Below, in pieces: positions 1-10,103 of a stretch of 64,000 bases of DNA. The stretch is taken from positions 331,166,820 through 331,230,819 of the forward strand of contig JBAIZL010000002.1 of the NCBI GenBank assembly GCA_036971475.1. The letters are read 5' to 3'. The notes under the pieces were generated by a model. That model saw only the letters and a list, made by a program, of their open reading frames with translations, had not been told where the DNA came from and made no database searches. A program made the translations under genes and the position numbers. Origin of the DNA: Prosapia bicincta. Taxonomy: Eukaryota > Arthropoda > Insecta > Hemiptera > Cercopidae. Position 1 is the stretch's first letter, and each line of letters opens with the position of its first letter.

Positions 1-174
1 ATAAAACAATTAAATAAAGGATTAAAAATGAATATATTTGAAACATTGGAAATTTATAAGCATTAAGTTAAAGACAAATTAATTGATGAACAAATGCAAG
101 TGAGAATAAGGCACCAAAGTATTTATAAGGTCATTGATGTTATAGAAAAATTACATAAAGTACAATACTTATAA
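1..174 (+). pseudogene. Penelope-like element ORF, C-terminal relic
   Basis: Frame 1 reads as the last ~55 codons of a PLE protein: a segment like KGLKMNIFETLEIYKH, an in-frame stop at 64-66, then KDKLIDEQMQV and a final stop at 172-174. The same tail pattern (MNxxExxxIxK...LIxEQ) recurs at 18550-18702 and, on the other strand, near 990-1100. It lies downstream of the GIY-YIG domain in the minus-strand copy at 789-1475, so this is the C-terminus of that family. The copy runs off the left edge of the window. It is followed by a hammerhead fold at 237-282 and then a TA microsatellite, which is how this family ends elsewhere in the window. It is broken by the internal stop. Confidence 0.6.
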
Positions 175-236
175 ACATATGGTCGTTTATAGCACATATA
201 ATTTAATTTTGTAAAAATATTTTATTAGATAATTAT

Positions 237-282
237 TTTCCTGAAGATGCTGATACTGTTTTGTCGGCGAAAAGCTTTGAAT
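237..282 (+). ncRNA. hammerhead ribozyme fold (PLE 3' region), copy a
   Basis: Type I hammerhead order is present: stem I strand TTTC, core CTGAAGA (241-247), stem II GCTGA/TCGGC with one G-U pair, GAAA (269-272), very short stem III closed by AGCTT, cleavage position after U278, and stem I partner GAAT. Stem I has 3 good pairs. The position is ~60 nt after a PLE ORF relic. PLEs are known to carry type I hammerheads with minimal stem III; activity of this copy is not established. Confidence 0.6.
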
Positions 283-327
283 AAATATATTCATTAAAAG
301 TATTCTTGTTTTTGAAATATTTTAAAT

Positions 328-467
<140 letters not shown>

Positions 468-723
468 ATGTAACTATATGTAATTAGTTAAATCAATAAT
501 TATAAGGCTCATTATTTTAAGTTTAGTTTAAATAATTAAAATTCAGAATAGCAATCAGAATCAGAAAGCGATTTAAAACAACTGAATGTAATTTTGATTA
601 GAAGAAAATCAAGAAACTCTACTGAACTAACAACAGTAGGCTTCGAAGTGTAATGTACAAAGTTTGAAGGCAAATGCGGTAAGACGTTATATAGAAAATC
701 CTTATAAGAAGAGAACTTTATAT

Positions 724-726
<3 letters not shown>
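468..726. other. no gene seen between two PLE relics
   Basis: AT-rich sequence between two TA microsatellites. The only open frame is short (63 codons, minus strand) and I recognise nothing in it. It lies between tail-to-tail PLE relics and may be original host sequence or highly decayed element. Confidence 0.4.

Positions 727-787
<61 letters not shown>
721..787. repeat. (TA)n microsatellite
   Basis: About 60 bp of TA dinucleotides abutting the 3' end of the minus-strand PLE relic at 789-1475. Confidence 0.9.
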
Positions 788-790
<3 letters not shown>

Positions 791-855
791 GTTTTCTTGT
801 TTAATAATCTAAAACAACATAGGCTATTCAAATACAAGAATATTTATTAATTTAT

Positions 856-900
856 ATTCAAAGCTTTTCGTTGGTAATCAGTACCAACATCATCAGGAAT
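856..900 (-). ncRNA. hammerhead ribozyme fold (PLE family 2), copy b
   Basis: On the minus strand: stem I ATTC, core CTGATGA, stem II GTTGG/CCAAC, GAAA, AGCTTT minimal stem III, then GAAT. All four stem I pairs are Watson-Crick (AUUC with GAAU). Copies at 18315 and 18014 have GGAU in place of GAAU, which keeps pairing through a G-U. All conserved core bases are intact. Confidence 0.8.
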
Positions 901-986
901 GAAAAATACAATATTGTAAGCTATAGGCCTAAAACATATGTTAAATTAGGAATAGAATTGTTGTTAAATGTATACAATTTCCAAGT

Positions 987-1475
987 TTATTTTGTTGCTG
1001 TAACATTATAGACATTGAATATAGTATCAAATTTAGAATGTATTTGTTCTTTTATTAATTTGTTATTATTACTGTATTTATATATTTCGAATACTTCATA
1101 TGTATTCATTCCTTATCCTTTATTAATTTCATTTATAAGTTTCATATTTTCAATATTTGGAAATTGGTGCTTATTATTAATACAATGTTTTGCAAAATTC
1201 GATTTATATATTTCTGGATTTATTTAAGCATTCAAATGTTCTTTATATCTTTCTTTTAATATTTTCTTGGTTTGACCTATATAAGCTTTATTACAGTTTT
1301 CGCATTCTAATTTATAAACATCACCTTGTTCATGCATATTAATTGTTTTATTATTGTTATTTATTATGTTTATTATTTTGTTATTAGTTTTGTATGCAAT
1401 TTTGATATTTGTATTCTTAAATAATTTGGTGATATTTTTTATTTCATGGCCTATAAATAAAGATGAAGTCCATAG
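987..1475 (-). pseudogene. PLE GIY-YIG endonuclease fragment, frameshifted
   Basis: Minus-strand frame includes GDVYKLECENCNKAYIGQTK, then a catalytic-region sequence KERYKEHLNA. This is the CxxC-bearing GIY-YIG nuclease typical of endonuclease-positive Penelope-like elements. After a stop near 1224 homology continues in another frame (NPEIYKSNFAKHC...QFPN, then MNTYEVFEIYK and NVTATK), so at least one frameshift and one stop break it. Only the endonuclease and C-terminal tail remain; the reverse transcriptase is missing through 5' truncation. The start of the long minus-strand frame (plus 1476-1547) is antisense of the neighbouring element and not part of this gene. Confidence 0.75.
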
Positions 1476-2261
1476 TGGACACACAAAATTAACACTTACA
1501 GTAACATGATAAATAAAGCAATAAAATACACACAGGATAACAAACAAAAATTAAATGAAGAATTAGATAACATTACAAAAATAGCAATAGAAAATGGATA
1601 CAACAAACACATTATAAAAAATATATACAATAAATTCACAAAAAAACCTAACCTCAACACAACACTACAACCGGAACACGAAAATAATAAAAATAAAAAA
1701 ATCTACCTAAAATATAAATATACCAATAACAAAATAGAAAAAATAACAAATATATACAACAAAGAATACTACACTCCAACTTACAAACCAAACAACAAAA
1801 TAATAAAATATCTTAATAACAAAAACCACATAACAAATTCAGAAAAACATAACCTATCAGGAATTTACAAAATCACATGCAACAACTGTAACGCTTTTTA
1901 CATAGGAAAAACATCCAGAACAATTAAAATAAGATTTGAAGAACATTATAGAGCATTCAAAAACAAAAATTCTAAAGTATCAAATGTTGCAGCACACCTA
2001 ATATCCCATAAACACGAAATTACAAATTACGAAAATAACCTAACCATACTGGAAATAAATAACAACCCAATAGAACTAAACTCACTAGAAAAATACCACA
2101 TTTATAAAAACATACACAACAACTTAATGAATTTACAAACAACATATACAGAAGACATACTATACAGAAACATCATACACACAGATCAAGAAATAGTGCG
2201 CGTAACTTCAACAAACACCGGCTTCACGGACGTAGCATCCACAGCAGAGAACAATCAGTGA
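1476..2261 (+). CDS. partial PLE protein, GIY-YIG half (copy A)
   Basis: Open throughout, in the same frame as residues 597-857 of the intact copy; the first ATG in this remnant is at 1506. It carries the whole GIY-YIG domain: SGIYKITCNNC, FYIGKTSRT, then KIRFEEHYRAF. It differs from copy B at three residues, all non-synonymous: B residue 709 (L here, F there), 746 (I here, F there) and 791 (N here, S there). It has no reverse transcriptase domain because the copy starts inside the ORF. As a stand-alone protein it would be a GIY-YIG endonuclease, but this is most likely just a truncated element. Confidence 0.75.
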   Translation, partial: WTHKINTYSNMINKAIKYTQDNKQKLNEELDNITKIAIENGYNKHIIKNIYNKFTKKPNLNTTLQPEHENNKNKKIYLKYKYTNNKIEKITNIYNKEYYTPTYKPNNKIIKYLNNKNHITNSEKHNLSGIYKITCNNCNAFYIGKTSRTIKIRFEEHYRAFKNKNSKVSNVAAHLISHKHEITNYENNLTILEINNNPIELNSLEKYHIYKNIHNNLMNLQTTYTEDILYRNIIHTDQEIVRVTSTNTGFTDVASTAENNQ

Positions 2262-2299
2262 TTCGACAATGGTCAAAGACCGAAAGGTGCCTCATCACT
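2257..2299 (+). ncRNA. hammerhead-like fold with divergent core, copy A
   Basis: Stem I AGTGAT (2257-2262) pairs perfectly with ATCACT (2294-2299). Stem II is GGTC/GACC with an AAA loop, followed by GAAA (2282-2285), stem III AGG/CCT with a TG loop, and C2293 in the cleavage position. This is the type I hammerhead order and spacing. The core box reads TCGACAA plus one extra T instead of CTGANGA, so it is either decayed or a variant. The ORF stop codon (2259-2261) lies inside stem I. Its place just after the ORF matches the hammerheads of the other family. Confidence 0.45.
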
Positions 2300-2388
2300 C
2301 AAGGTAAAATTATTGCACTCAATGGTGGATAAAATTACTCAAAAATAGTGATATATTAACTTCATAAAGTCAGTGCAACGGAAAAACA

Positions 2389-4962
2389 ATGGATAATGTT
2401 AAATATCAAGAATTTAATACCTACCAAGGTAAACAACTGTACCGTAAATATCTTAACCTAAAAATCAAACTCCAGAATTGCATCAACAAAATACAATTTA
2501 ATAAAAAATGCTTAACTCTTAATATAACACCAAAATACGCAAAATTACACATAAAAAATAAACAAAACACTATTATCAATAAAGCAACAAAAATAGCAGA
2601 ATCACACATTATTAAACAAAACATTAAAGCTGCCTACCATAAAAAAAGCCAAATCAATTTACAACTATACACAACCAATTTGGAATTAATGAAAACTTTT
2701 GACACTCTCACACCTATTATTCACGAAAAAACACAACAAATTATAATAAAACATAAAACAAACACTATTAACAGACAAAACAAAAAAATCGAAAATTTAT
2801 CAAAACAACTTGACCTAAAAAATAGCCTAGCACCAATCCACACATCAAAACAACAACATAACCTAAAAAATAGCCTAGAACCAACCCACACCTCTAACAA
2901 TAATAAATTCATAAACTTAACTAAAACAGAATTTACTGAAAAAGAAAAAATAATAATAACAAATTCCTTCAAATATAACCTACCTAACTTCAACAAAAAA
3001 CAAATAATAAAAAACCTAATAGTTGACACAGAATCTAACATTCACAAAATTACCCACCAAAATACTGAACACATAAGAAATAACATTAATAATAAAACTA
3101 ACCTAATAAAAACGGAAAAAAACAAAAAAACGGAACAATATATTAATAAAAAAGAAATTATAAAACTCAGAGAAAAACTAGAAAACAACGATTACTTAAT
3201 ATTAAAATCAGATAAAACAAATACTCCAGTAATAATAGAAAATACCAAATATATCGATTCAATGACTAACTACATAAAAGAAAATAAATACGAACAAATC
3301 CCAGACCCAACTAACAAATACCTTATTACAATAAAAAACTTAATAGTCACTCACCGTAACACCCTAAACTATAACAATAAATTAAAATACCACACAAGAT
3401 TATACCCATTTAAACCATGCGCACCCGTATTATCAGGGATACCTAAAATCCATAAACCTAACACACCATTTAGACCACTAATAAATTTCACAACAGCACC
3501 ATCTTACATAATCGCAAAAATTCTAGACAAAATCCTAAGGTCTAAAATACACATCAACAACACATACAATATAAAAAATGGATACGAATTAATTAATAAA
3601 ATAAAAACGATAAAAACAAACAGCAACACAAAAATAATTAGTTATGACATAACTAACATGTACCCTAGTATCCCAATAGAAGAAACCATAGAAATAATAA
3701 AAAACAAACTGATACACAATAACGAAAAAAGAAACATAATAGATAGTATCATTACGCTAACCAAACACATATGTAACCAAAATTACTTCCAATTTAACAA
3801 TAAATATTATAAACAAACCACAGGACTCCCCATGGGTTCACCCATATCATCTGTCATGTCAGAAATATATTTACAACACTTTGAACAAATAATAATTAAA
3901 CCTATAATTAACACACACAATATCTCACTATGGACAAGATATGTAGACGATATACTTGTAATATACCAACCTACCATTCACAACGAACACGTCATAATAT
4001 TAAACAAACTAAATACATACAACGAAAACATACAATTCACCGTTGAAACAGAAACAAATAGAACAATCAACTTCCTCGACATTACTTTAAATATAAATGA
4101 TAATAAAATAGAAACTACAGTATACAGGAAACCTACTTCCAACAACACCACAATACACTACAAATCTAACCACCCCTGGACACACAAAATTAACACTTAC
4201 AGTAACATGATAAATAAAGCAATAAAATACACACAGGATAACAAACAAAAATTAAATGAAGAATTAGATAACATTACAAAAATAGCAATAGAAAATGGAT
4301 ACAACAAACACATTATAAAAAATATATACAATAAATTCACAAAAAAACCTAACCTCAACACAACACTACAACCGGAACACGAAAATAATAAAAATAAAAA
4401 AATCTACCTAAAATATAAATATACCAATAACAAAATAGAAAAAATAACAAATATATACAACAAAGAATACTACACTCCAACTTACAAACCAAACAACAAA
4501 ATAATAAAATATTTTAATAACAAAAACCACATAACAAATTCAGAAAAACATAACCTATCAGGAATTTACAAAATCACATGCAACAACTGTAACGCTTTTT
4601 ACATAGGAAAAACATCCAGAACATTTAAAATAAGATTTGAAGAACATTATAGAGCATTCAAAAACAAAAATTCTAAAGTATCAAATGTTGCAGCACACCT
4701 AATATCCCATAAACACGAAATTACAAATTACGAAAATAACCTAACCATACTGGAAATAAGTAACAACCCAATAGAACTAAACTCACTAGAAAAATACCAC
4801 ATTTATAAAAACATACACAACAACTTAATGAATTTACAAACAACATATACAGAAGACATACTATACAGAAACATCATACACACAGATCAAGAAATAGTGC
4901 GCGTAACTTCAACAAACACCGGCTTCACGGACGTAGCATCCACAGCAGAGAACAATCAGTGA
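2389..4962 (+). CDS. PLE reverse transcriptase with C-terminal GIY-YIG endonuclease
   Basis: 857 residues, intact. The element's enzyme copies its own RNA at a nicked target. A basic, Asn/Lys-rich N-terminal ~300 residues is followed by reverse transcriptase motifs: PKIHKP (352-357), then FRPLI; motif A SYDITNMYPSIP with Asp420; GLPMGSP (479-485); and the catalytic YVDD box (518-521) in RYVDDILVIY. The C-terminal nuclease has GIY (725-727), a CNNC metal-binding-type pair (C731, C734), YIG (738-740) and R749 within KIRFEEH. This fusion defines endonuclease-positive Penelope-like elements. The length is usual for the group. The first ATG sits 22 bp from the element start, so I accept it. The stop codon overlaps a hammerhead-like fold. 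Codon use is extremely A-rich, unlike the GC-rich C1q gene in this window. Confidence 0.93.
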   Translation: MDNVKYQEFNTYQGKQLYRKYLNLKIKLQNCINKIQFNKKCLTLNITPKYAKLHIKNKQNTIINKATKIAESHIIKQNIKAAYHKKSQINLQLYTTNLELMKTFDTLTPIIHEKTQQIIIKHKTNTINRQNKKIENLSKQLDLKNSLAPIHTSKQQHNLKNSLEPTHTSNNNKFINLTKTEFTEKEKIIITNSFKYNLPNFNKKQIIKNLIVDTESNIHKITHQNTEHIRNNINNKTNLIKTEKNKKTEQYINKKEIIKLREKLENNDYLILKSDKTNTPVIIENTKYIDSMTNYIKENKYEQIPDPTNKYLITIKNLIVTHRNTLNYNNKLKYHTRLYPFKPCAPVLSGIPKIHKPNTPFRPLINFTTAPSYIIAKILDKILRSKIHINNTYNIKNGYELINKIKTIKTNSNTKIISYDITNMYPSIPIEETIEIIKNKLIHNNEKRNIIDSIITLTKHICNQNYFQFNNKYYKQTTGLPMGSPISSVMSEIYLQHFEQIIIKPIINTHNISLWTRYVDDILVIYQPTIHNEHVIILNKLNTYNENIQFTVETETNRTINFLDITLNINDNKIETTVYRKPTSNNTTIHYKSNHPWTHKINTYSNMINKAIKYTQDNKQKLNEELDNITKIAIENGYNKHIIKNIYNKFTKKPNLNTTLQPEHENNKNKKIYLKYKYTNNKIEKITNIYNKEYYTPTYKPNNKIIKYFNNKNHITNSEKHNLSGIYKITCNNCNAFYIGKTSRTFKIRFEEHYRAFKNKNSKVSNVAAHLISHKHEITNYENNLTILEISNNPIELNSLEKYHIYKNIHNNLMNLQTTYTEDILYRNIIHTDQEIVRVTSTNTGFTDVASTAENNQ

Positions 4963-5000
4963 TTCGACAATGGTCAAAGACCGAAAGGTGCCTCATCACT
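4958..5000 (+). ncRNA. hammerhead-like fold with divergent core, copy B
   Basis: Identical to the fold at 2257-2299, shifted by 2701 bp. All three stems, the GAAA box and the C at the cleavage position are present; the core box is TCGACAA instead of CTGANGA. It overlaps the ORF stop at 4960-4962. Confidence 0.45.
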
Positions 5001-5061
5001 CAAGGTAAAATTATTGCACTCAATGGTGGATAAAATTACTCAAAAATAGTGATATATTAAC

Positions 5062-5063
<2 letters not shown>

Positions 5064-5108
<45 letters not shown>

Positions 5109-5132
5109 TTAATAAATTATATGTATAAATTA

Positions 5133-5187
<55 letters not shown>
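5064..5187. repeat. (TA)n microsatellite
   Basis: TA run with a short AAATTTAATAAATTATATG interruption. It begins exactly at the end of PLE copy B. Confidence 0.9.
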
Positions 5188-5914
<727 letters not shown>

Positions 5915-6056
5915 ATTCATATATGATGAATAGTTAATATCCGGATTACATAACCGGATTCATTTTGTTGTCCATAAAAACGGAGTTCTAACGTTTCATC
6001 AGAATCTCGTATAGCATTAATGAGGTGAATGAACCCAAGAATAGTTGATGTGCAAA
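5915..6056. repeat. interspersed repeat family R1, copy 1
   Basis: Shares with 13780-13935 a ~140-bp sequence: GATGAATAGTTA, then an ATCCGG-type stretch, CATAAAA, AGTTC, then AACGTTTC, ATCTC and ATTAATGAGGTGAA. Both copies lie between microsatellites. I cannot classify the family from two diverged copies. Confidence 0.6.
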
Positions 6057-6825
<769 letters not shown>

Positions 6826-6829
6826 TAGT

Positions 6830-6941
6830 TGCACTCCCCACCACCAGAGCGTGTTGCGGAGAAACCGACGAAAGCCGTGGCTCTAGTGAGTGTCTGCCTG
6901 CACAGGGACGAGGTTATGTGTGAGCTGGACTAAGCTGTCAG
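6830..6941 (+). promoter_or_regulatory. candidate non-coding first exon with splice donor
   Basis: A ~110-bp island of distinctly higher GC in AT-rich surroundings, ending in CTGTCAG followed by GTGAGC, a strong consensus 5' splice site at 6941/6942. There is no long reading frame. It could be a 5'-UTR exon of a downstream + strand gene. The C1q gene at 37768 needs such an exon because a splice acceptor sits immediately before its ATG, but the 31-kb distance makes that link speculative. Confidence 0.2.
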
Positions 6942-7250
6942 GTGAGCATGTTACCTAATTGCTTTACCTTATGTTAAAATTTTTTGTTATTTTAAAATTA
7001 CTAGTTTAGATTTATTACAAGAGTAAATTTATCTCTGTAGATAATACTGCTTCCTTATTGTTCTACAAAGCTTATGGTATCTTGTTCTATATTACGCCTG
7101 TTTATGTTTATTTAAATAAATAATTAAGATTTTGAGGAATAGCACAAGATAAAACTTTATTTTTATATTCTTTATTATATGGATATTAATTTACAGCGGT
7201 ATAAACCAAAAAGATTACAACATATTTCTCACAAACTAGTAGTTTATTCA
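6942..7250. other. no gene seen
   Basis: AT-rich sequence downstream of the candidate splice donor, with no frame or motif I recognise. Confidence 0.4.
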
Positions 7251-7289
7251 ACAGACTAGTTTCGGCGACGATGACACCATCATTAGTAA
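7251..7289 (-). ncRNA. hammerhead relic, another PLE family
   Basis: On the minus strand: CTAATGA (core with G5 changed to A), stem II GGTG/CGCC, GAAA, minimal stem III AC/GT with TA loop, and C at the cleavage position. Stem I is only about two pairs. The lost G5 and weak stem I suggest a dead relic of a PLE end; I see no coding part around it. Confidence 0.4.
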
Positions 7290-7299
7290 TGACCTACTA

Positions 7300-9440
7300 A
7301 ACATATTTTTTTAAATAGAAATAATTTCAAAACGAAATTGGAGGTTTCCATGGGGGAAAGTATGAGTCAAATTTTGTTCCCGATAAAAATATGTTAATTT
7401 AAGCACATCAATGACGATGGCTACATCGTCACCAAGACTCCTCTGTGGATTAAACTGCTAATAAGTAATAATTTTCGTCGTTTTAAGTATTTACCTTTGT
7501 ATATTATTTTTACTGAAATTGACGTTTCAATAATTTACAGGATACCCTTATAGCTACTATCAAGCGTAGGGGAAACGGAAAGCAAATTCAATTTATTTCT
7601 GGGGTTACACGTCTTACTGTGAAAACGAATTAACCAGCGTGAAACACAGAGTTCTAATCTAAACGCAGAGACCCAGAGTTCGGTACAATGTCGAGAGATA
7701 GATATTTAAGGTGTTTTTTTAATATTTTTTTACCTTTATTATAGAACCAATTGAGTTATGTCATAAACTAAACAAATTAATAGCGACAGACAGGACTTAG
7801 GATTTAATATCGGGGAAAGGGGGGGGGGTTCCAACAGAAGAATCCAGTAAGAGTGGAGAGTGGACATCCTATACCGGTTTACAGAAGAATTTTTTTTTAA
7901 TTATGAGTTGCCTAGTCTGTGTACTTTTTAATAAAAAAATTTACAAATATCTTTGTAGTAGTTTTTCAAATTTTTATTTTTTTAAAGAATCCTACAAATA
8001 TATCTACTATAGTACCAAGTTATTATGTAAATTTTAACTATAGATAATGTTTTCAGATATTGAGTACAAAGCTAATAATTACTTTTTATTACTAAATAAA
8101 TACAAGATATATTTTAACGTTTTATGTGCATTAAAAAATAAGTAGGCCTAAACGTTTTAGGGAATCCGGATGCCCAGGCACCCTCTAGCCAATGCTCCTG
8201 GCGGCAAACTTATAACGTTTTTTAAAATCATGAATTTTGTTTTTTCTTTGATAAGGATGTATTGAACAAAAAAATGTTCAATTATATTTTTTTATTCCAA
8301 AATATAGTCGACCTTAGGCACGATTACTTTCTGCTACAGATGGGCAATACTTGACAGAAAGTGCATCAATTCCAATTTATATAAAATTATTTGACCTAAA
8401 AATAAATTTTAAAGGAGAAAAATATTATTTGAATGTTGCAAGCCGCAAATAGTAAATACAATTTGGAAAAAAATACAATTATGGTTTACAAACTTAAATG
8501 TATAAACTGAAGGATTCTGTATTAAATAGTACCCAACTTTAAACTAAATTTTAAATACAGCTATATTACAATACAGCGACAAAGTATCTGGATTGCACAG
8601 GTTTTGTTACGTAAAACATCAATTCCCTCCTTATAACATTCTTTCAACCGCCTGTTTGCTTACGTTAGGATAATTAATTTTGTGTTATAACCAAACTAAC
8701 CTAGCAGAACAGTTAGTTATATAGGTAGACAATAAAAACGAATTTCCCGGTATCAACGCACAAGTACATTAATAACTTCTATAGCGTATTTTTTTAGGAA
8801 AAAGACACAATCCTTCACTTCAGCAATCATTTAGTTTACGTTTGGAGATATTTTGTCGCCTCTCCTATCTCAACTGTGGTAATATAGTGCCGACCACATA
8901 ACCGTGCACTTGGCATTGAGAGATCGCAGTAGGCGAGACGGAGAGGAAAAAATGGTCAGTATAAATACTTTCCTACAAACATGGTAAGGACTGTCAAAAC
9001 ACTGACTCGCATAATACGGCCAATATTAGATAAATTAGCTTTGGTAGGAATTAACAAACATTCTTGAAATGTGTCTAAACATATCAGATGCATGAGCTGT
9101 TCATGTATCGAATATTCTCAATATGTAACATGTTTTCAGAAGGGGTAGTACACGCAAGGCAAAGAGCATGGTTACGTGGCTCACACTATACATTTTAACA
9201 TGGCTAAATAGAAATGTATAACAACATATCAACTTAAAAACTATAAAATTATTTGAAAAATGAGAAAGTAAGTAAATTTATACGTAAGGTTATGTATGTA
9301 TGAAGATAATGGTTTAATATCTGTTTATGGTTTGTGACATTTAAAAATTACTTTTTTCTCACTAAGAATGTATTTTAAGTCATGCAGTTATTATCACGGA
9401 TGAAGAGATGTATAGCTGGTCAGTCTTAAGCTGGCGCGTG
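7300..9440. other. no gene seen
   Basis: About 2.1 kb of AT-rich sequence with no open frame over 60 codons and no motif I can name. A short poly-G run lies at ~7820. Confidence 0.5.
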
Positions 9441-9442
9441 AT

Positions 9443-9486
9443 CGATGGATAGAAAAACTGTATTAGCCCTATTCAAAAACATTGGT
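9443..9486 (+). repeat. short dispersed motif, copy 1 of 3
   Basis: Contains ATAGAAAAACTGTA followed after ~12 bases by TCAAAAACATTG. The same two blocks with similar spacing occur at 12363-12402 (+) and 18946-18982 (-). Confidence 0.6.
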
Positions 9487-9826
9487 TTTTGTAGTGCATG
9501 TTGCATCAAATACCATCGCTAAGATATTGTAGGCGTTGCGGTCGTTTAGGAAACTCTCTAAGAAGTTTTTTTCAAAAATTTATACTGTATACATACTTGT
9601 TAAAATGTCTGACATTCTCTCTCAATATTACAACAAATATTGCTAGCTTATTTAATATTCCATTTGTAAGAACGAATAATAGTGTATTTGTTGTTTACTC
9701 CAGTGCAAACGATATTAAGCTGTTTATAAAATATTTTACAGCTTCTTGATGTTTCGCGTACTGTACAAAAACCATTGAAAATTGTTTAGTCTTCTTTATT
9801 TATTTAATAAACTATTATAAACCCTT

Positions 9827-9990
9827 GCTACAAATATTTAAACCTCCTTTATGTACATTTCGTAAACACAGTTAGCATCATCAGAAAGTTACAGCAAAAA
9901 ATCACATTTTTTCAACCTCCAGATGATGCTATTTGTGTTAGTGAAATTTACATAAAAATTGTGTAAATATTTGTAACAAACGTTTACAAT
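9827..9990. repeat. inverted pair of PLE 3' ends (family 3)
   Basis: Left arm 9827-9892 and right arm 9926-9990 are reverse complements at roughly three quarters of positions: ACAAATATTTA, TTTATGTA, AACACA and GCATCATC blocks in the same order. The left arm carries a canonical hammerhead on the minus strand; the right arm carries a decayed one on the plus strand. Confidence 0.6.
9846..9888 (-). ncRNA. hammerhead ribozyme fold (PLE family 3)
   Basis: Minus strand: stem I CTTT (88-85), core CTGATGA (9884-9878), imperfect stem II GCTAAC/GTTTAC, GAAA (9861-9858), stem III ATG/CAT with TA loop, A at the cleavage position (9850), then AAGG pairing with CTTT (one G-U). All conserved core bases are present. 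Stem II has internal mismatches. Confidence 0.65.
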
Positions 9991-10063
9991 TATTTATGAA
10001 TTATAATTACACCACTGTACTTATGTTGGTTTTATTATGTATTTATTACAAATACGTATTATA

Positions 10064-10068
<5 letters not shown>

Positions 10069-10096
<28 letters not shown>
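10069..10096. repeat. (TA)n microsatellite
   Basis: Short TA run downstream of the inverted PLE pair. Confidence 0.85.

Positions 10097-10099
<3 letters not shown>

Positions 10100-10103
<4 letters not shown>

Larger units (their letters stand above)
789..1475 (-). mobile_element. 5'-truncated Penelope-like element relic, family 2
   Basis: Read on the minus strand this is the 3' part of a PLE. In order: part of a GIY-YIG nuclease, the C-terminal tail, a stop at 987-989, a hammerhead at 856-900, then ~70 bp of AT-rich tail ending in TA repeats. The tail (plus 789-930) is near-identical to the palindrome arms at 18269-18530, so they belong to one family. The 5' end at 1475 butts directly against the truncated 5' end of a different PLE (1476), head-to-head with no spacer that I can see. 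Confidence 0.75.
1476..2366 (+). mobile_element. 5'-truncated PLE copy A (family 1)
   Basis: This 891-bp segment is repeated 2701 bp downstream at 4177-5067. I count three base differences in the coding part and none that I noticed elsewhere. It contains the C-terminal 261 codons of the PLE ORF plus the 3' region, then joins directly to the 5' end of the full copy B. A 5'-truncated copy placed head-to-tail upstream of a full copy is the classical PLE layout, in which the repeated part acts as a pseudo-LTR. Near identity indicates a recent insertion. Confidence 0.85.
2367..5067 (+). mobile_element. apparently full-length Penelope-like element, copy B
   Basis: A 2701-bp unit that starts 22 bp before the ORF ATG, contains one uninterrupted 857-codon ORF, and ends in the 3' region that is also found in copy A. 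With copy A upstream, the composite spans 1476-5067 with 891-bp direct repeats. Immediately downstream is a TA microsatellite. The ORF has no stop or frameshift and the two repeats are nearly identical, so this copy may be recently active. Clade (Penelope, Neptune or other) cannot be decided from reading alone. Confidence 0.85.

Noticed and set aside
1015..1227. 70-codon plus-strand frame beginning MNIVSNLEC
   Set aside because: Antisense of the C-terminal tail of the minus-strand PLE relic.
5990..6030. CTGATGA on the minus strand within repeat R1
   Set aside because: No GAAA at a suitable distance after a stem II; the other R1 copy does not keep the CTGATGA box.
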